DNA of 64,000 bases from UBA6022 sp038319685 (GCA_038319685.1 JBBQDN010000007.1:4038-68037), one strand, 5' to 3'; positions 34,422 through 43,300 are shown, counted from the first letter of the stretch. The notes: generated by a model from the letters alone, not told the origin. Program-made: numbers and translations.

Positions 34422-35298
34422 ATTGACCCCATGCTCCTGGCGCACCGAGCTTACTGGCGATAGAGGCGATTTCTATAATTTGCTCCTCTGGATTGTTGAA
34501 ATTATAAACCAACTCATGCGTTATTGATGACAACGCCTTCCAGCCTATCATAGAGCGCACGGCATCGTAACCGATCTCGCCCCTGCCGACGGCCACTTCA
34601 GTTGCTTCGATGGCAGGCGCTTTATCACCGCGCATGGAACGAACACACCATGATGCAAGATCATACTCCTTTGGACCGATTGCTATAGAATCCAAGTCTA
34701 TAAATAGAAGATTACCGCTTTCGCCATCCTGTACGACATTTCCTGTGTGTAAATCACCATGTACTAGCCCTTCGTTTTGTGCTGATGCTGTACTGAAGTT
34801 ATGATTCTCGATGTAAAAATCCAGCATATCTTGGCTAACATCGGCCAGACCACCTACTCGTAAATGGTTGATCGAATCTAGACGCAATTGTGTATATGAA
34901 GCTACATCCATTCTTCTTATTATCGTATCGATGGTAGTGTATGGAAAATTATTCAATCTCAATACAGCCTCTGACAGATCAGCGGCTGAGACGTTTCTCC
35001 AGTCTGGATGATTCATTTTGGGATAGCGTGAAACAATATTCCCTTCAAATTCAATAACTTCGTCATCAATAGGAGGCAATATGCCGCCGATAGTGCCCAT
35101 GGACTTTGATAAGAGGTGTGCATATATTAAGTTGCCAGGATCGTCTCTAGTCTTAATGATATCTAATGAAGAAATACGAGAAACTGTATTCTCGGCCTCC
35201 GATGATACCACGAGATTGTTATGGGTTGATATAATATCGCTATCTGTTGCGATGATACCGGCAGATTTTAAATATTCAAACTGCTTCAATTTATCCAT
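34411..35298 (-). CDS. APH/choline-kinase-like phosphotransferase
   Basis: 295 residues from ATG 35298 (a TTG at 35313 is an alternative). The catalytic loop LVHGDLHTGNVV and the metal-binding IDLDS are present, as in aminoglycoside and choline kinases. Beside a cytidylyltransferase-like gene and a glycosyltransferase, a role in phosphorylating a small alcohol or sugar for polymer decoration is plausible, comparable in logic to LicA/LicC. The start overlaps the GT2 stop. Confidence 0.75.
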   Translation of the reverse strand: MDKLKQFEYLKSAGIIATDSDIISTHNNLVVSSEAENTVSRISSLDIIKTRDDPGNLIYAHLLSKSMGTIGGILPPIDDEVIEFEGNIVSRYPKMNHPDWRNVSAADLSEAVLRLNNFPYTTIDTIIRRMDVASYTQLRLDSINHLRVGGLADVSQDMLDFYIENHNFSTASAQNEGLVHGDLHTGNVVQDGESGNLLFIDLDSIAIGPKEYDLASWCVRSMRGDKAPAIEATEVAVGRGEIGYDAVRSMIGWKALSSITHELVYNFNNPEEQIIEIASIASKLGAPGAWGQYEQ

Positions 35299-36208
35299 CG
35301 AGGGGTTCACCAAATACTTCTACTAATTTACGTCTATTTTCATCAGTATATATCAAGTCTGCTACGTCTTTGTTCCAGTAGGGCGTGAGGGTTTTTCTTA
35401 GTGTGTCTACAGTTTCAACTGTTGCTGTTTTACTTTCCACTATCTCCAAGGCATCAGCGTTAAATAAGCGAATCAAAAAATGATTAATTGTGTTTTTATC
35501 TTCACCTAATGAATTTATCAATTCCAGTGATTTATCAACAACGGAAATTCTTTTGTCGTGGTCCCACTCATCCTGCGTTATCGAACTACCATCTTCGCGT
35601 CCACGCAGCATGTAAAATGGGTAGCCTGATAGTATGGATATCTTTCGTGCTTTTAGTATCGCTTCAATGCAAAATAGAACGTCATCGCCTCGACGTATTG
35701 ATGAATCAAATTTGATATCGTTATCTACGATAAAGTCTCTATCTACCATCTTCCAGATTCCGAGTGTTTTATAGATACCGGAATCGACGACATCCGCATT
35801 TGCCACCGTCTTATTCAACATAGAACGTGGCACATTTCGGTTAATACCTTCTAGTTGAAAAGCAAAGATGTCGCTTGGATACTCATGAGCAAAATCATGT
35901 AATCGCTCGAGAGATTCAGAACCTAAATAATCATCTGAGTCTAAAAATAGTGCGTATTTACCAACGGCACGGCGAACCGCTTGGCTACGGAGTTCTCCTG
36001 GCCGAGCAATATGCTCATGCCAGACTGGATTTAGGCCGGGTATTCTATCTGCATACTGCTCAACTAAATCACGAGATCTGTCAGTTGAGCCATCGTCCAT
36101 GAATACCACTTCTATCTCGTCCTGAGATAATGTCTGATTTGCTATTGACTCAAGATAGTCTCCAAGCCACTTCTCGCCATTATAATTTGGAGTAATGATA
36201 CTAATCAT
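35291..36208 (-). CDS. Family 2 glycosyltransferase
   Basis: 305 residues. MISIITPNYNGEKWLGDYLESI at the N terminus; the DDGSTDRS and FLDSDDYLG motifs (nucleotide and metal binding, DxD) are clear. No membrane segment. It likely adds a sugar to a surface polymer. Overlaps both neighbours by eight bases, so the four genes 33648-36764 form one minus-strand unit. Confidence 0.88.
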   Translation of the reverse strand: MISIITPNYNGEKWLGDYLESIANQTLSQDEIEVVFMDDGSTDRSRDLVEQYADRIPGLNPVWHEHIARPGELRSQAVRRAVGKYALFLDSDDYLGSESLERLHDFAHEYPSDIFAFQLEGINRNVPRSMLNKTVANADVVDSGIYKTLGIWKMVDRDFIVDNDIKFDSSIRRGDDVLFCIEAILKARKISILSGYPFYMLRGREDGSSITQDEWDHDKRISVVDKSLELINSLGEDKNTINHFLIRLFNADALEIVESKTATVETVDTLRKTLTPYWNKDVADLIYTDENRRKLVEVFGEPLDG

Positions 36209-36764
36209 TAATAGCGCCCTCTAGCTTCTTTCGAATTACAGTGGAGTTAATATCGATATCTGTATTTTGTCGTGATGTTAGCAACAATCTCTTGGCATCG
36301 ACAGCATCAATAAACCAATCATCTTGAGCAACCTCTTGCAATTTCGACTCGTATCCTGGGCGCAATACGCAGATCGCCCTATTAGTATCGAGATGAGGCT
36401 CCATACTTCTGACCTGATCCATACCTACAACCAGCACTAAACTACACGCACTAATTCCGAGCCTGTCGCTGACATTATTAATAACGGACTCACTAATTGA
36501 TTTTTCTGGGGGCGTAGAGCCGGTAATGTCATCTACATACGATAAGCTTTCTGTTGCACTATTTCTTGAGATAAACTCAGATATACGTCTATCGAAGCTC
36601 CATGTACCATCTTTGTCATCTAATTTCTTCAGGACATAGGAGTCGCTATTTGGAGCAAATACGTTGCCTGCTATATCATCTCCAGTTTTCAGGAGTCGCC
36701 TCTCTGCAGAACGCATCGCATCGAAGTGGCCGTCGTGTACCGGAGCGTATGAACCGACTATAAT
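36201..36764 (-). CDS. Nucleotidyltransferase (HxGH type), start unresolved
   Basis: The frame reads IIVGSYAPVHDGHFDAMRSAERR, containing the HxGH nucleotide-binding motif of NadD/TagD-like cytidylyl- or adenylyltransferases, then a ~170-residue alpha/beta domain ending with TVIRKKLEGAIND. The in-frame ATG at 36716 is downstream of the HxGH motif and cannot be the true start. Upstream to the in-frame TGA (36839-36837) there is no ATG, GTG or TTG; ATT 36764 is the nearest plausible codon. Either a rare start codon or a frameshift near 36770-36780 (an out-of-frame ATG lies at 36776). Confidence 0.6.
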   Translation of the reverse strand: MIVGSYAPVHDGHFDAMRSAERRLLKTGDDIAGNVFAPNSDSYVLKKLDDKDGTWSFDRRISEFISRNSATESLSYVDDITGSTPPEKSISESVINNVSDRLGISACSLVLVVGMDQVRSMEPHLDTNRAICVLRPGYESKLQEVAQDDWFIDAVDAKRLLLTSRQNTDIDINSTVIRKKLEGAIND

Positions 36765-36937
36765 TAGGCCACTAGCATTGGAATTATGGTATTTATTTGA
36801 ACTGGATAATCTCTCTATTGAACGACCATTTTTTTCTCACTATAGGTATTAAAATTAAAATATATCATATCAGAAAATGGCGCGAGAGTCAATAAAGCTT
36901 ATGCGCTAGACTATGGGGTTACATAGAATGTGAATAT

Positions 36938-37003
36938 CAATAGATATGACACACCTTTGACAGCGTGTCATATCTATTGGCAGGAGTTCCTGGATGAAGA
37001 TAG
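36938..37003 (+). repeat. Family A element, copy 7 (truncated core)
   Basis: H2 is a 15-base hairpin (36938-36952 with 36965-36979) whose loop region CACCTTTGACAG nearly matches copy 4. The core TTGGCAGGAGTTCCTGGATG begins at 36977 and stops matching after that, so the right part is lost. Confidence 0.75.
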
Positions 37004-37116
37004 AGCTTTCTACTCTGTTCCCGATGACACTATTTCAGGAGGTAAGGATGTTTAGTCTCTCTAGCTTACACCCGTCCAATCTATGCAAGAACTACGTAGT
37101 ACACTTGTACTCAATA

Positions 37117-37335
37117 CTATACAGAAAGCTGTTTCGCGATAGATACAGCGAAATGGCAATCTTCCATACTACAGCTAGTGATCTCTTGGTACTGCTTTGC
37201 TGCAGCTATCTCTTTACCTTGCACTACAAGACTCATAAATTCTTTAAATTTGTCTTGTGCAAAGTATTGCTTGGCACTCATGTCACTCATATTTGCAATT
37301 ATGAACTTAACAGCGGACTTTTCAGTAAATATCAT
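37117..37335 (-). CDS. L7/L12 C-terminal-domain-like mini-protein
   Basis: 72 residues. The second half, EFMSLVVQGKEIAAAKQYQE and ITSCSMEDCHFAVSIA, has the pattern of the bL12 C-terminal fold (NKIxAIKxYRExTGxGLxEAKxxVE) seen in small free-standing bL12-like proteins. GAAGG is close before the ATG and a TATACT box lies about 15 bases upstream. Sits alone between two family A elements (37004-37504 holds nothing else convincing). Confidence 0.5.
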   Translation of the reverse strand: MIFTEKSAVKFIIANMSDMSAKQYFAQDKFKEFMSLVVQGKEIAAAKQYQEITSCSMEDCHFAVSIAKQLSV

Positions 37336-37504
37336 GCCTTCAGTATACTATGTCGTTATAAATTTTCGACAAAAGTCGAACATGATATACAGCAGAGGCG
37401 TACGCAAGGTGGCTTCTCTCGCTACATCTTCTTATTCACTCATGACTTATATCCATCTCACAAATTGATCAAAGTACGGTTTGGCATGTCAAGCATAAGA
37501 AATA

Positions 37505-37585
37505 AAAAAGACACATCATTGACGATGTGTCATTTTTCTTGGCAGGGGCTCCAGGATGATTACCGAACCTATTGTGGTGTAATAT
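37505..37585 (+). repeat. Family A element, copy 8
   Basis: H2: GACACATC (37510-37517) pairs with GATGTGTC (37524-37531) with AAAAA and TTTTT flanks. Core from 37540: TTGGCAGGGGCTCCAGGATG, then ATTACCGAACC and TATTGTGGTGTAATAT. Reverse complement ends AGCCCCTGCCA. Confidence 0.85.
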
Positions 37586-37602
37586 CATACTAAGCTAATG
37601 GA

Positions 37603-38676
37603 CTATAGCGTAGCTAAGATCGACGTTACTTTATTCAAGTCTTCGTCTGTAGTGAACATGTGCATGCTGATCCTCGTTACATCTTGATTTGCTACAGCGG
37701 GGTCAACACAATGATCTCCAGCTCGTACCTGAATGTTGTTATCGCTAAGGATCATTGCAATATCTTGTGAGCTGTAGCCAGCTACTGAAAAGGAAACAAT
37801 TCCATTACCGTAGCAAGTGTACTCAGGATATGCCGGGCCTTTTGTGAACTCAATCGAAGGATTAAGTCGTAGGATGGCAATAAGATCGGCTGTTATTTTT
37901 GCTAATCGCTGTTGTATCGCCGTAATCGTCGTATCTTCTAACACCGAGATAGCTGCATCAAGCGAGACTAATGGAATCATAGGGATAGTATTTGGCTCGA
38001 TGTATTTCATTTTGGCTAAGTCAATGTGTTTTTTCGCTATGTAGAGCACGCCGATACCAGCGACACCACCTAGCTTCTGTGATGAAAAGAAAAGTGCGTC
38101 ACAGTCCATTTTATGCACATCGAGTTTAATCCTCGATACTGATTGTGACGCATCGACGACTACCATTGCGTTTGGTAGCATCGATCTAATGGTTGAAATG
38201 TTGTTATCTGATCCGTAGATATGATGGAGGTGTGACAAAAACGCAACATCTGCATTGCTTCCAGCAATCATGCCATAGTCATATTCGCCATTCGCCATAT
38301 ACGTTACCGAAACTGTTTCGCGGCACCTGTGAGTTACTTCATGGACAATACGGCTATGATCTTCTGGCGAAAAAAGTACACGAGAGTTTGTCGCCCAAAG
38401 CTCTGCAATGCAGCGCGACGCGTCAGTGGCGCTTGCGACCAAGAATACCTCGTCCTTTTCGGCACCAATAAAATTAGCAATATGCTGCCGTATTGATGCT
38501 TCTTCCGCAGCTACCGCAACAGCGGATTCGTATTGTGCTTTTCCTGGAGCACCGAGCAAGTGTTTCATAGCAGCATCGACAGCAGATATGACTTGCTTGT
38601 GAAGCGGAAATGCAGCAGATGTATCCAAGTGGATAATGTCCGTCCCTGCGAGTGCTGGGTAATAGGATTTATCCAT
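37603..38676 (-). CDS. Class V aminotransferase (cysteine-desulfurase-like)
   Basis: 357 residues, PLP fold type I. PLP lysine K201 in FFSSQKLGG, aspartate/glutamine pair in VVVDASQSVSRI, and a cysteine at C323 in VRAGDHCVDP, equivalent to the mobile-loop cysteine of SufS/CsdA enzymes. It could release sulfur or another group from cysteine or a cysteine-like intermediate. Last gene of a four-gene operon, overlapping the previous by eight bases. Confidence 0.85.
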   Translation of the reverse strand: MDKSYYPALAGTDIIHLDTSAAFPLHKQVISAVDAAMKHLLGAPGKAQYESAVAVAAEEASIRQHIANFIGAEKDEVFLVASATDASRCIAELWATNSRVLFSPEDHSRIVHEVTHRCRETVSVTYMANGEYDYGMIAGSNADVAFLSHLHHIYGSDNNISTIRSMLPNAMVVVDASQSVSRIKLDVHKMDCDALFFSSQKLGGVAGIGVLYIAKKHIDLAKMKYIEPNTIPMIPLVSLDAAISVLEDTTITAIQQRLAKITADLIAILRLNPSIEFTKGPAYPEYTCYGNGIVSFSVAGYSSQDIAMILSDNNIQVRAGDHCVDPAVANQDVTRISMHMFTTDEDLNKVTSILATL

Positions 38677-40003
38677 TCATCGCCATTCGTACAAAAGGTA
38701 GTTTCGCATTTCTCCATGCAAGTAGACCGCCGGCCAGGCTGTATGCTTCGATCCCGCGATTGCGTAAGGCTGCTGCGTAGAGAAGGCTTCTATCGCCGCG
38801 CGGACACACGAGAAGTAGCGGTGACGACTCATCAAATGGTGTCCCTTGCTCGCTCACTTCGCTTAGTAACGCTTCGGGATAACTCACAGAGCCTTTTATA
38901 TGAAACGCATTATATGGCTTAACGCCGCGCATATCGATGATTGTAACATTGTTATTATCTACCCATTGCTCAATATCATCGTTGACAGATATTTCATAGG
39001 TATTTTTTTCTTCGGCTGATACCGTAATGTCAAATATATCGCTGTTGCTGTTTATATTGAATCGCTCTGGTATGCGTTTTGTGATGTATGACATATACGA
39101 CTCCAGACGGTCACATGCTAAAAATACGACGCTGCGCCGTGAACCATCTGTACGTAACGTATCGTATTCTGTTAGGTAGTTTCTCAGCGCTGCAAAGCTA
39201 GCACCAGTGGTCGGGCCAGCAAGCAGTCCATCATTACGTACTAAGTCATCAAGCGCTTTCAACGCTTCCTGAGATGATACTTCGACTAACGCTTCAAACC
39301 ATTCTTTTTTGAAAAGACTTGTCTCAAACAATTCCGCTTCAGTGCGAATCCCGGGTAAAAAGTCGGATGACTTCGAAACAACACCGACAAATTTCGTCTG
39401 CAAGTTATTTTGCTGAGCATATTCTATCAGTCCACCACTTGAACCACCGGTGCCGACGCCAGTCACCATATAGTCGATGTCGCCAAGATCATCAAATATT
39501 TCTTGGGCTGTGGTGAGCATATGAGCCTGAGGGTTAGCATGGTTTGAATACTGCTTCGTATGGTGATATTTCGTAGGCTCGGCATCTACCTTTTTTTCGA
39601 TGAGAGAAATAGCATTATCATCGTCATTTGGATCAGGGCATTCTGAGCGCCCAGGCAGCGAGACGATATCAACACCGATATAGCGAAGTAGCTGATCAAC
39701 CTCCGGTACTTTGACCCGGTTCGTCACACTAACGAGTCCACTGTCATTACGGCCTGCAATTAGTTGCAGTGCTTTTGCCGTGTTCCCACTGGAACTCTCG
39801 ATTAGTCGACCTTTGTGTTTATTGAGCTCGTCAAATGATATATCTTTTGTGAGGCCGAGGGCAGTCCGATCTTTTACTGAGCCAAATGGGTTGAGATACT
39901 CGAGTTTTGCATAGACGTCGATGTTCTTCAGCCCATGGCTTTTGGCGCTGACCTTGATAAGCGGCGTATCGCCAATTAAGTCTTCAATAGCGTTATGTAT
40001 CAT
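38669..40003 (-). CDS. Cysteine-synthase-like PLP enzyme fused to a rhodanese domain
   Basis: 444 residues. Residues 1-315: PLP fold type II with K44 in GSVKDRTA, the SSSGNTAK phosphate loop (70-77) and GTGGSSGG (185-192). Residues about 335-440: rhodanese domain with active-site cysteine C400 in VCPRGDRS. Such enzymes make C-S or C-N bonds by beta-replacement (CysK, SbnA); the rhodanese part would carry a persulfide. Overlaps both neighbours by 4-8 bases. Confidence 0.88.
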   Translation of the reverse strand: MIHNAIEDLIGDTPLIKVSAKSHGLKNIDVYAKLEYLNPFGSVKDRTALGLTKDISFDELNKHKGRLIESSSGNTAKALQLIAGRNDSGLVSVTNRVKVPEVDQLLRYIGVDIVSLPGRSECPDPNDDDNAISLIEKKVDAEPTKYHHTKQYSNHANPQAHMLTTAQEIFDDLGDIDYMVTGVGTGGSSGGLIEYAQQNNLQTKFVGVVSKSSDFLPGIRTEAELFETSLFKKEWFEALVEVSSQEALKALDDLVRNDGLLAGPTTGASFAALRNYLTEYDTLRTDGSRRSVVFLACDRLESYMSYITKRIPERFNINSNSDIFDITVSAEEKNTYEISVNDDIEQWVDNNNVTIIDMRGVKPYNAFHIKGSVSYPEALLSEVSEQGTPFDESSPLLLVCPRGDRSLLYAAALRNRGIEAYSLAGGLLAWRNAKLPFVRMAMNG

Positions 40004-41388
40004 GCATTTTCCTTAATAAATTTATTCTTAGCTGTTAATGTATAGAGCGCAGACAGCGGTTGCCCGATTGATCGAGATGCACTGAAATGTGATCGATATG
40101 CTCCAGTATGTGTCCACATGATGCAATCACCAGCTTGAGGCATTTGAGAGAATGCAATCTTGCGAAATGTCATAAAGTCGTTTTCCATACAAAGGTGCCC
40201 AACTATATATGCTTCGATAGGGTCACTATCTTTTTTGATCCTAGGAACGAGTAGAGGATCGGCTACGTTTTCATTACCCTCAAACATTATTTGATTACGG
40301 TGAGCGTTCACGACAACCATATATTCGCCATCACATTCGCGTACTTCTATCACTTCTGCTGCTACGACTCCGGCTGTTGCACACAGAGCAGCTCCAGGTT
40401 CAACCCAGAGTTCGATGAGGTTATCTGTAAGACGCTCAGCAACTGTTGAGCCGTTCGAATTTTTACGCTCCAGCAGCGATCGTAGATCATCCGCACCGAC
40501 AATTTGCCGAGGAAAATCGACATTCGTAAGCTGTCCACGGACACTCGTGCCGTTTGACGAAAGCCCGTAACGGTGCGATTGCCATGTAAAACTCGCACGT
40601 CTACCCGTCACCATTTCCTTCACATTTGACTCAAACTTTTCGTATGTTTCTGGTGCAACCCCAAAATGTGAGCCGTATCCACCACCGATATCAAGTACGG
40701 TAGCATCCATGAAGCCCCGTTGCTGGATACCAAGCAAAATTGCCAGCGCAGCTTCGACAGCATTTTCCCGCTCTTCGATTGACTGTGAATCGAGATGAAA
40801 CGATACACCTAAGAGCGTGATCTGGTTGTGGTTTTCGAGAAACGTTATTGCGTTCTCGAGGTTCAGAGCATCAAAGCCAAATCGGCTTTGTTTTTTTATA
40901 CTTGGCATGTTGAAGACAGTACGTGTTAGCCTCAGCAGTACACGTGTGTGACGATTCTTGAGTGCTGTATCGAGTCTTTGTAACTCACTAAAGCTATCTA
41001 TCGCAATAACAATTTGCTCTTGGGCGCACAATGCTTCAAGAAATCGATCAGACTTTGGACCAGTAGCTATAATTTTATCTGGTGAAAAGCCTTGCTTCAG
41101 GGCACTTTTGAGTTCATGTTGCGATGCAACATCTATCGACGTGTAATTTTTAAGAGCGCTAATGATACTTTTGCTTGCTGTAGCTTTGTGTGCCAAAAAA
41201 ATCCGCCCATCGATAGACATATCGTCAAACACAGTTTGGAATGCTTGAGCTGCATTTTGAGCAGCCAAAGGAAGGCTGACAGATATCGGACTATCTTCAG
41301 TCCTAAGCCCTGCATGAAGCATGGCAGGTATACCAAGTAAAGTGATCATTTCTTCGGTAAGACTAGCAGGATACGTCGGAACGCTCAT
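40000..41388 (-). CDS. DAP/ornithine-decarboxylase-like PLP enzyme (Y4yA-like)
   Basis: 462 residues, PLP fold type III. PLP lysine K68 in FLAHKATAS, the HLDSQS histidine, glycine-rich LDIGGGYG and WVEPGAAL (EPG motif). The overall layout resembles the Rhizobium Y4yA group of decarboxylases of unknown substrate. LysA is unlikely because the operon has no other lysine gene. Overlaps the ATPase gene by four bases. Confidence 0.82.
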   Translation of the reverse strand: MSVPTYPASLTEEMITLLGIPAMLHAGLRTEDSPISVSLPLAAQNAAQAFQTVFDDMSIDGRIFLAHKATASKSIISALKNYTSIDVASQHELKSALKQGFSPDKIIATGPKSDRFLEALCAQEQIVIAIDSFSELQRLDTALKNRHTRVLLRLTRTVFNMPSIKKQSRFGFDALNLENAITFLENHNQITLLGVSFHLDSQSIEERENAVEAALAILLGIQQRGFMDATVLDIGGGYGSHFGVAPETYEKFESNVKEMVTGRRASFTWQSHRYGLSSNGTSVRGQLTNVDFPRQIVGADDLRSLLERKNSNGSTVAERLTDNLIELWVEPGAALCATAGVVAAEVIEVRECDGEYMVVVNAHRNQIMFEGNENVADPLLVPRIKKDSDPIEAYIVGHLCMENDFMTFRKIAFSQMPQAGDCIMWTHTGAYRSHFSASRSIGQPLSALYTLTAKNKFIKENA

Positions 41389-42323
41389 ACGCTTTGATAC
41401 TCTGGATCTATCTGATCTTCGAGTCCAATACGATACGAGCCAGCTACCCAGCTTTCGGCAGCAACTTTTTTATGCAAAGTAACTATAGAATCGTAATAGT
41501 CTATTTGCGGCTTTACTCGATTTAAAATTTTTTCAAAGATAGTACCATCTTGGTTGCGAACTATTGCTGCACTAAGCGGTCTATCACCGAGTCGTTGCTC
41601 AATCAATTCATTATTCGTATCAAGGATACCAACAAGTCTCTCTACAGGTATTTCTTTTTGTAAAAATAACCTTTGAGCGTCAGTTGCAACCTGGTTACCG
41701 ATAACAACGACTCGCTCAAGTATATCTGCGTGCTTGGCTAGCTCCAAAAATCGATTCAGAACAGCAATACCTTCGCGCTCCGGCTTAATCACAAATACTA
41801 GTAGGTCGTTTAAATATAATGTTGTTCCAAAACCGTCATTACCGGCCACAGAGTCAACAACCAGTATCTGCTTGCTAGTAAACTGAGCATGTGAAATCAT
41901 ATTTTCAGCGACAGTCTGCGTACCGTGATGACACGCTATACCGACACTTTCTGCGCTATATGAGCCAGCGGTAAAGACGTTAGACTGTTTACCGAATGCC
42001 TGACCGTAATGTTTTGTAATAAAGTTTTCTTTATCAAGTGTCCACCGGCCTGACCCTTCACCAGGTGGCGACGTATTAAGAAACTCTGTTTCTTTAATAC
42101 GTTTGTTTGATCCTGCAAGATATTTCCAAATCGCTCGTTCATTTTGATCATGCGAGAGAATTTTATCTTTTTTAACGGTTGCACCAATTACTTCAGCGGT
42201 ATGGCTGTTGACGTCGGCGTCAAGTAACCCTACTTGATAACCTTTTTCGTCAAGCCAGATAGCAAATAGAGCAGATAGAGTTGTTTTGCCACTGCCGCCT
42301 TTGCCGTAAAAGCCAATATTCAT
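41385..42323 (-). CDS. CooC/NifH/MinD-type ATPase
   Basis: 312 residues. Deviant Walker A GKGGSGKTT (7-15 with signature lysine K8), switch LLDADVNSHTAEV, and VVDSVAGNDGF as the second switch. CooC-like proteins help insert metal into enzymes; ParA-type partitioning is less likely in this operon. First gene, with SD AAAGGAG and a TATAAT at 42353-42348. The region upstream is shared with the divergent Fur-family gene. Confidence 0.82.
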   Translation of the reverse strand: MNIGFYGKGGSGKTTLSALFAIWLDEKGYQVGLLDADVNSHTAEVIGATVKKDKILSHDQNERAIWKYLAGSNKRIKETEFLNTSPPGEGSGRWTLDKENFITKHYGQAFGKQSNVFTAGSYSAESVGIACHHGTQTVAENMISHAQFTSKQILVVDSVAGNDGFGTTLYLNDLLVFVIKPEREGIAVLNRFLELAKHADILERVVVIGNQVATDAQRLFLQKEIPVERLVGILDTNNELIEQRLGDRPLSAAIVRNQDGTIFEKILNRVKPQIDYYDSIVTLHKKVAAESWVAGSYRIGLEDQIDPEYQSV

Positions 42324-42389
42324 AAATGCTCCTTTGATTTCATTTTTATTATAGATTCACGGTCGACTATACGAGTGAAAATTATCTAA

Positions 42390-42424
42390 TGCAAATTTGT
42401 TGCAATAAGTATGATATACTGCAA
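42390..42424. promoter_or_regulatory. TGCAA/TTGCA operator candidates
   Basis: Half-sites TGCAA (42390-42394), TTGCA (42400-42404) and TGCAA (42420-42424) have centres 10 and 20 bases apart, on one face of the helix, and they flank the TATACT box (42415-42420) of the Fur-family gene. They form inverted pairs and are natural sites for the encoded regulator. Confidence 0.55.
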
Positions 42425-42428
42425 CGGT

Positions 42429-42848
42429 ATGACCGATTTAAATGATCTGCTCAAGATAAATGGACTACGTAGTACCGTACCCCGACAAAAGCTATTTACA
42501 GCACTTAAAGCTGCGGATGAGCCGCTTTCCCACAAAGAAATTGTCAATGCCTGTGCCGACATCGACCGCGTAACTATTTACCGCACTATCGAAACATTTA
42601 TTTCTATCGAAGTTGTCAAAGTAGTGCACATCGGATGGAAAAAACGGTACGAACTAACTGACTTATTTAGTCCTCATCACCACCACTTTCGCTGCACCAT
42701 TTGCCATACACTGAGTCATATTTCTGACGATGTGTTAGAAAATGCAATAAGAATCATGTCAATGGAGCACGATTTTGTCGTCACCTCTCATCAATTTGAA
42801 ATCGAGGGCATCTGTAGCAATTGTAAGAATAGTATTGTAGTAATTTAA
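42429..42848 (+). CDS. Fur-family metalloregulator
   Basis: 139 residues from ATG 42429. Winged helix with DRVTIYRTIETF, a histidine-rich HHHHFRCTIC hinge and two CxxC pairs (CTIC and CSNC) for structural zinc, typical of Fur/Zur/PerR. Which metal or peroxide it senses cannot be read. TATACT ends eight bases before the ATG (leaderless layout). Divergent from the PLP-enzyme operon, so it probably controls it. Confidence 0.88.
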   Translation: MTDLNDLLKINGLRSTVPRQKLFTALKAADEPLSHKEIVNACADIDRVTIYRTIETFISIEVVKVVHIGWKKRYELTDLFSPHHHHFRCTICHTLSHISDDVLENAIRIMSMEHDFVVTSHQFEIEGICSNCKNSIVVI

Positions 42849-42856
42849 TAAATATA

Positions 42857-42897
42857 CCAAAACAAAAAGTCGACATGTTGTCGACTTCATGTTTTGG
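42857..42897. terminator. Hairpin after tRNA-Trp
   Basis: Outer arms CCAAAACA/TGTTTTGG (the inner edge is the tRNA CCA) and inner arms AAGTCGACA/TGTCGACTT. On the minus strand the inner stem is followed by TTTTTG, so it can end the tRNA-Trp transcript. It is also downstream of the Fur-family gene. Confidence 0.7.
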
Positions 42898-42970
42898 CAG
42901 GGGAGACAGGACTCGAACCTGCAACCAACGGTTTTGGAGACCGCTACTCTACCAATTGAGCTACTCCCCT
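42895..42970 (-). tRNA. tRNA-Trp (CCA)
   Basis: Minus strand from 42970: acceptor AGGGGAG with CTCCCCT, discriminator G, encoded CCA; D arm AGCTC..GAGT; anticodon stem CGGT/ACCG region with loop CTCCAAA (anticodon CCA); T loop TTCGAGT. 76 nt. Its 5' 27 bases are also the end of the HNH reading frame. Confidence 0.95.
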
Positions 42971-43288
42971 ATAATATGTTCTTGCGGCATGGCAATTAGC
43001 ACAGACCAGTTCACACTTTGCTAACTCGATTTCGAGCTTCTTTATGTTATTGGAGTTAACAAGTGTACTGATATGATACTCTTTGTCTCTGAGGTGGTCA
43101 AATTGCATAACATAATATGGATATTTAACACCGCAATCAGTACAGGGCTTGTCTTTCTTTTCCCTTACGAACGCTCTGAGCTTTTCTTTGGACGCGATAG
43201 CATTTTCGATATACCTCTTCTTGTTTTTGAGATAATGCTTGCGACCACTGATAAGTCTACGAGGATCGTTCGGGTCTTTATATGCCAT
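42944..43288 (-). CDS. HNH-type zinc-finger nuclease-like protein
   Basis: 114 residues. CTDCG, then FDHL, then CELVCANCHAA give the C-x2-C...DH...C-x2-C-H layout of HNH endonucleases related to phage and homing enzymes. Basic N terminus. The frame runs into the tRNA-Trp gene: the last eight codons (RGVAQLVE region) and the stop are tRNA sequence. A tRNA-Trp 5' half lies just upstream of the start, so the gene sits between a broken and an intact tRNA-Trp. Confidence 0.7.
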   Translation of the reverse strand: MAYKDPNDPRRLISGRKHYLKNKKRYIENAIASKEKLRAFVREKKDKPCTDCGVKYPYYVMQFDHLRDKEYHISTLVNSNNIKKLEIELAKCELVCANCHAARTYYRGVAQLVE

Positions 43289-43300
43289 AGTCTACAGTAT

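Noticed and set aside
27788..37585. Regularly recurring repeats as a CRISPR array
   Set aside because: Spacing ranges from 0.3 to nearly 4 kb with whole genes between copies, copies are imperfect, and no cas genes are present.
27788..37585. Integron attC sites
   Set aside because: The canonical core pair RYYYAAC/GTTRRRY is not found, genes lie on both strands with their own promoters, and no integron integrase is in the window. The cassette idea is kept but not this class.
36994..37593. 199-codon plus-strand frame with a good SD before an internal ATG (37048)
   Set aside because: It reads through the family A repeat at 37505-37585, has a Cys/Tyr/Phe-rich composition unlike real proteins here and no family pattern.
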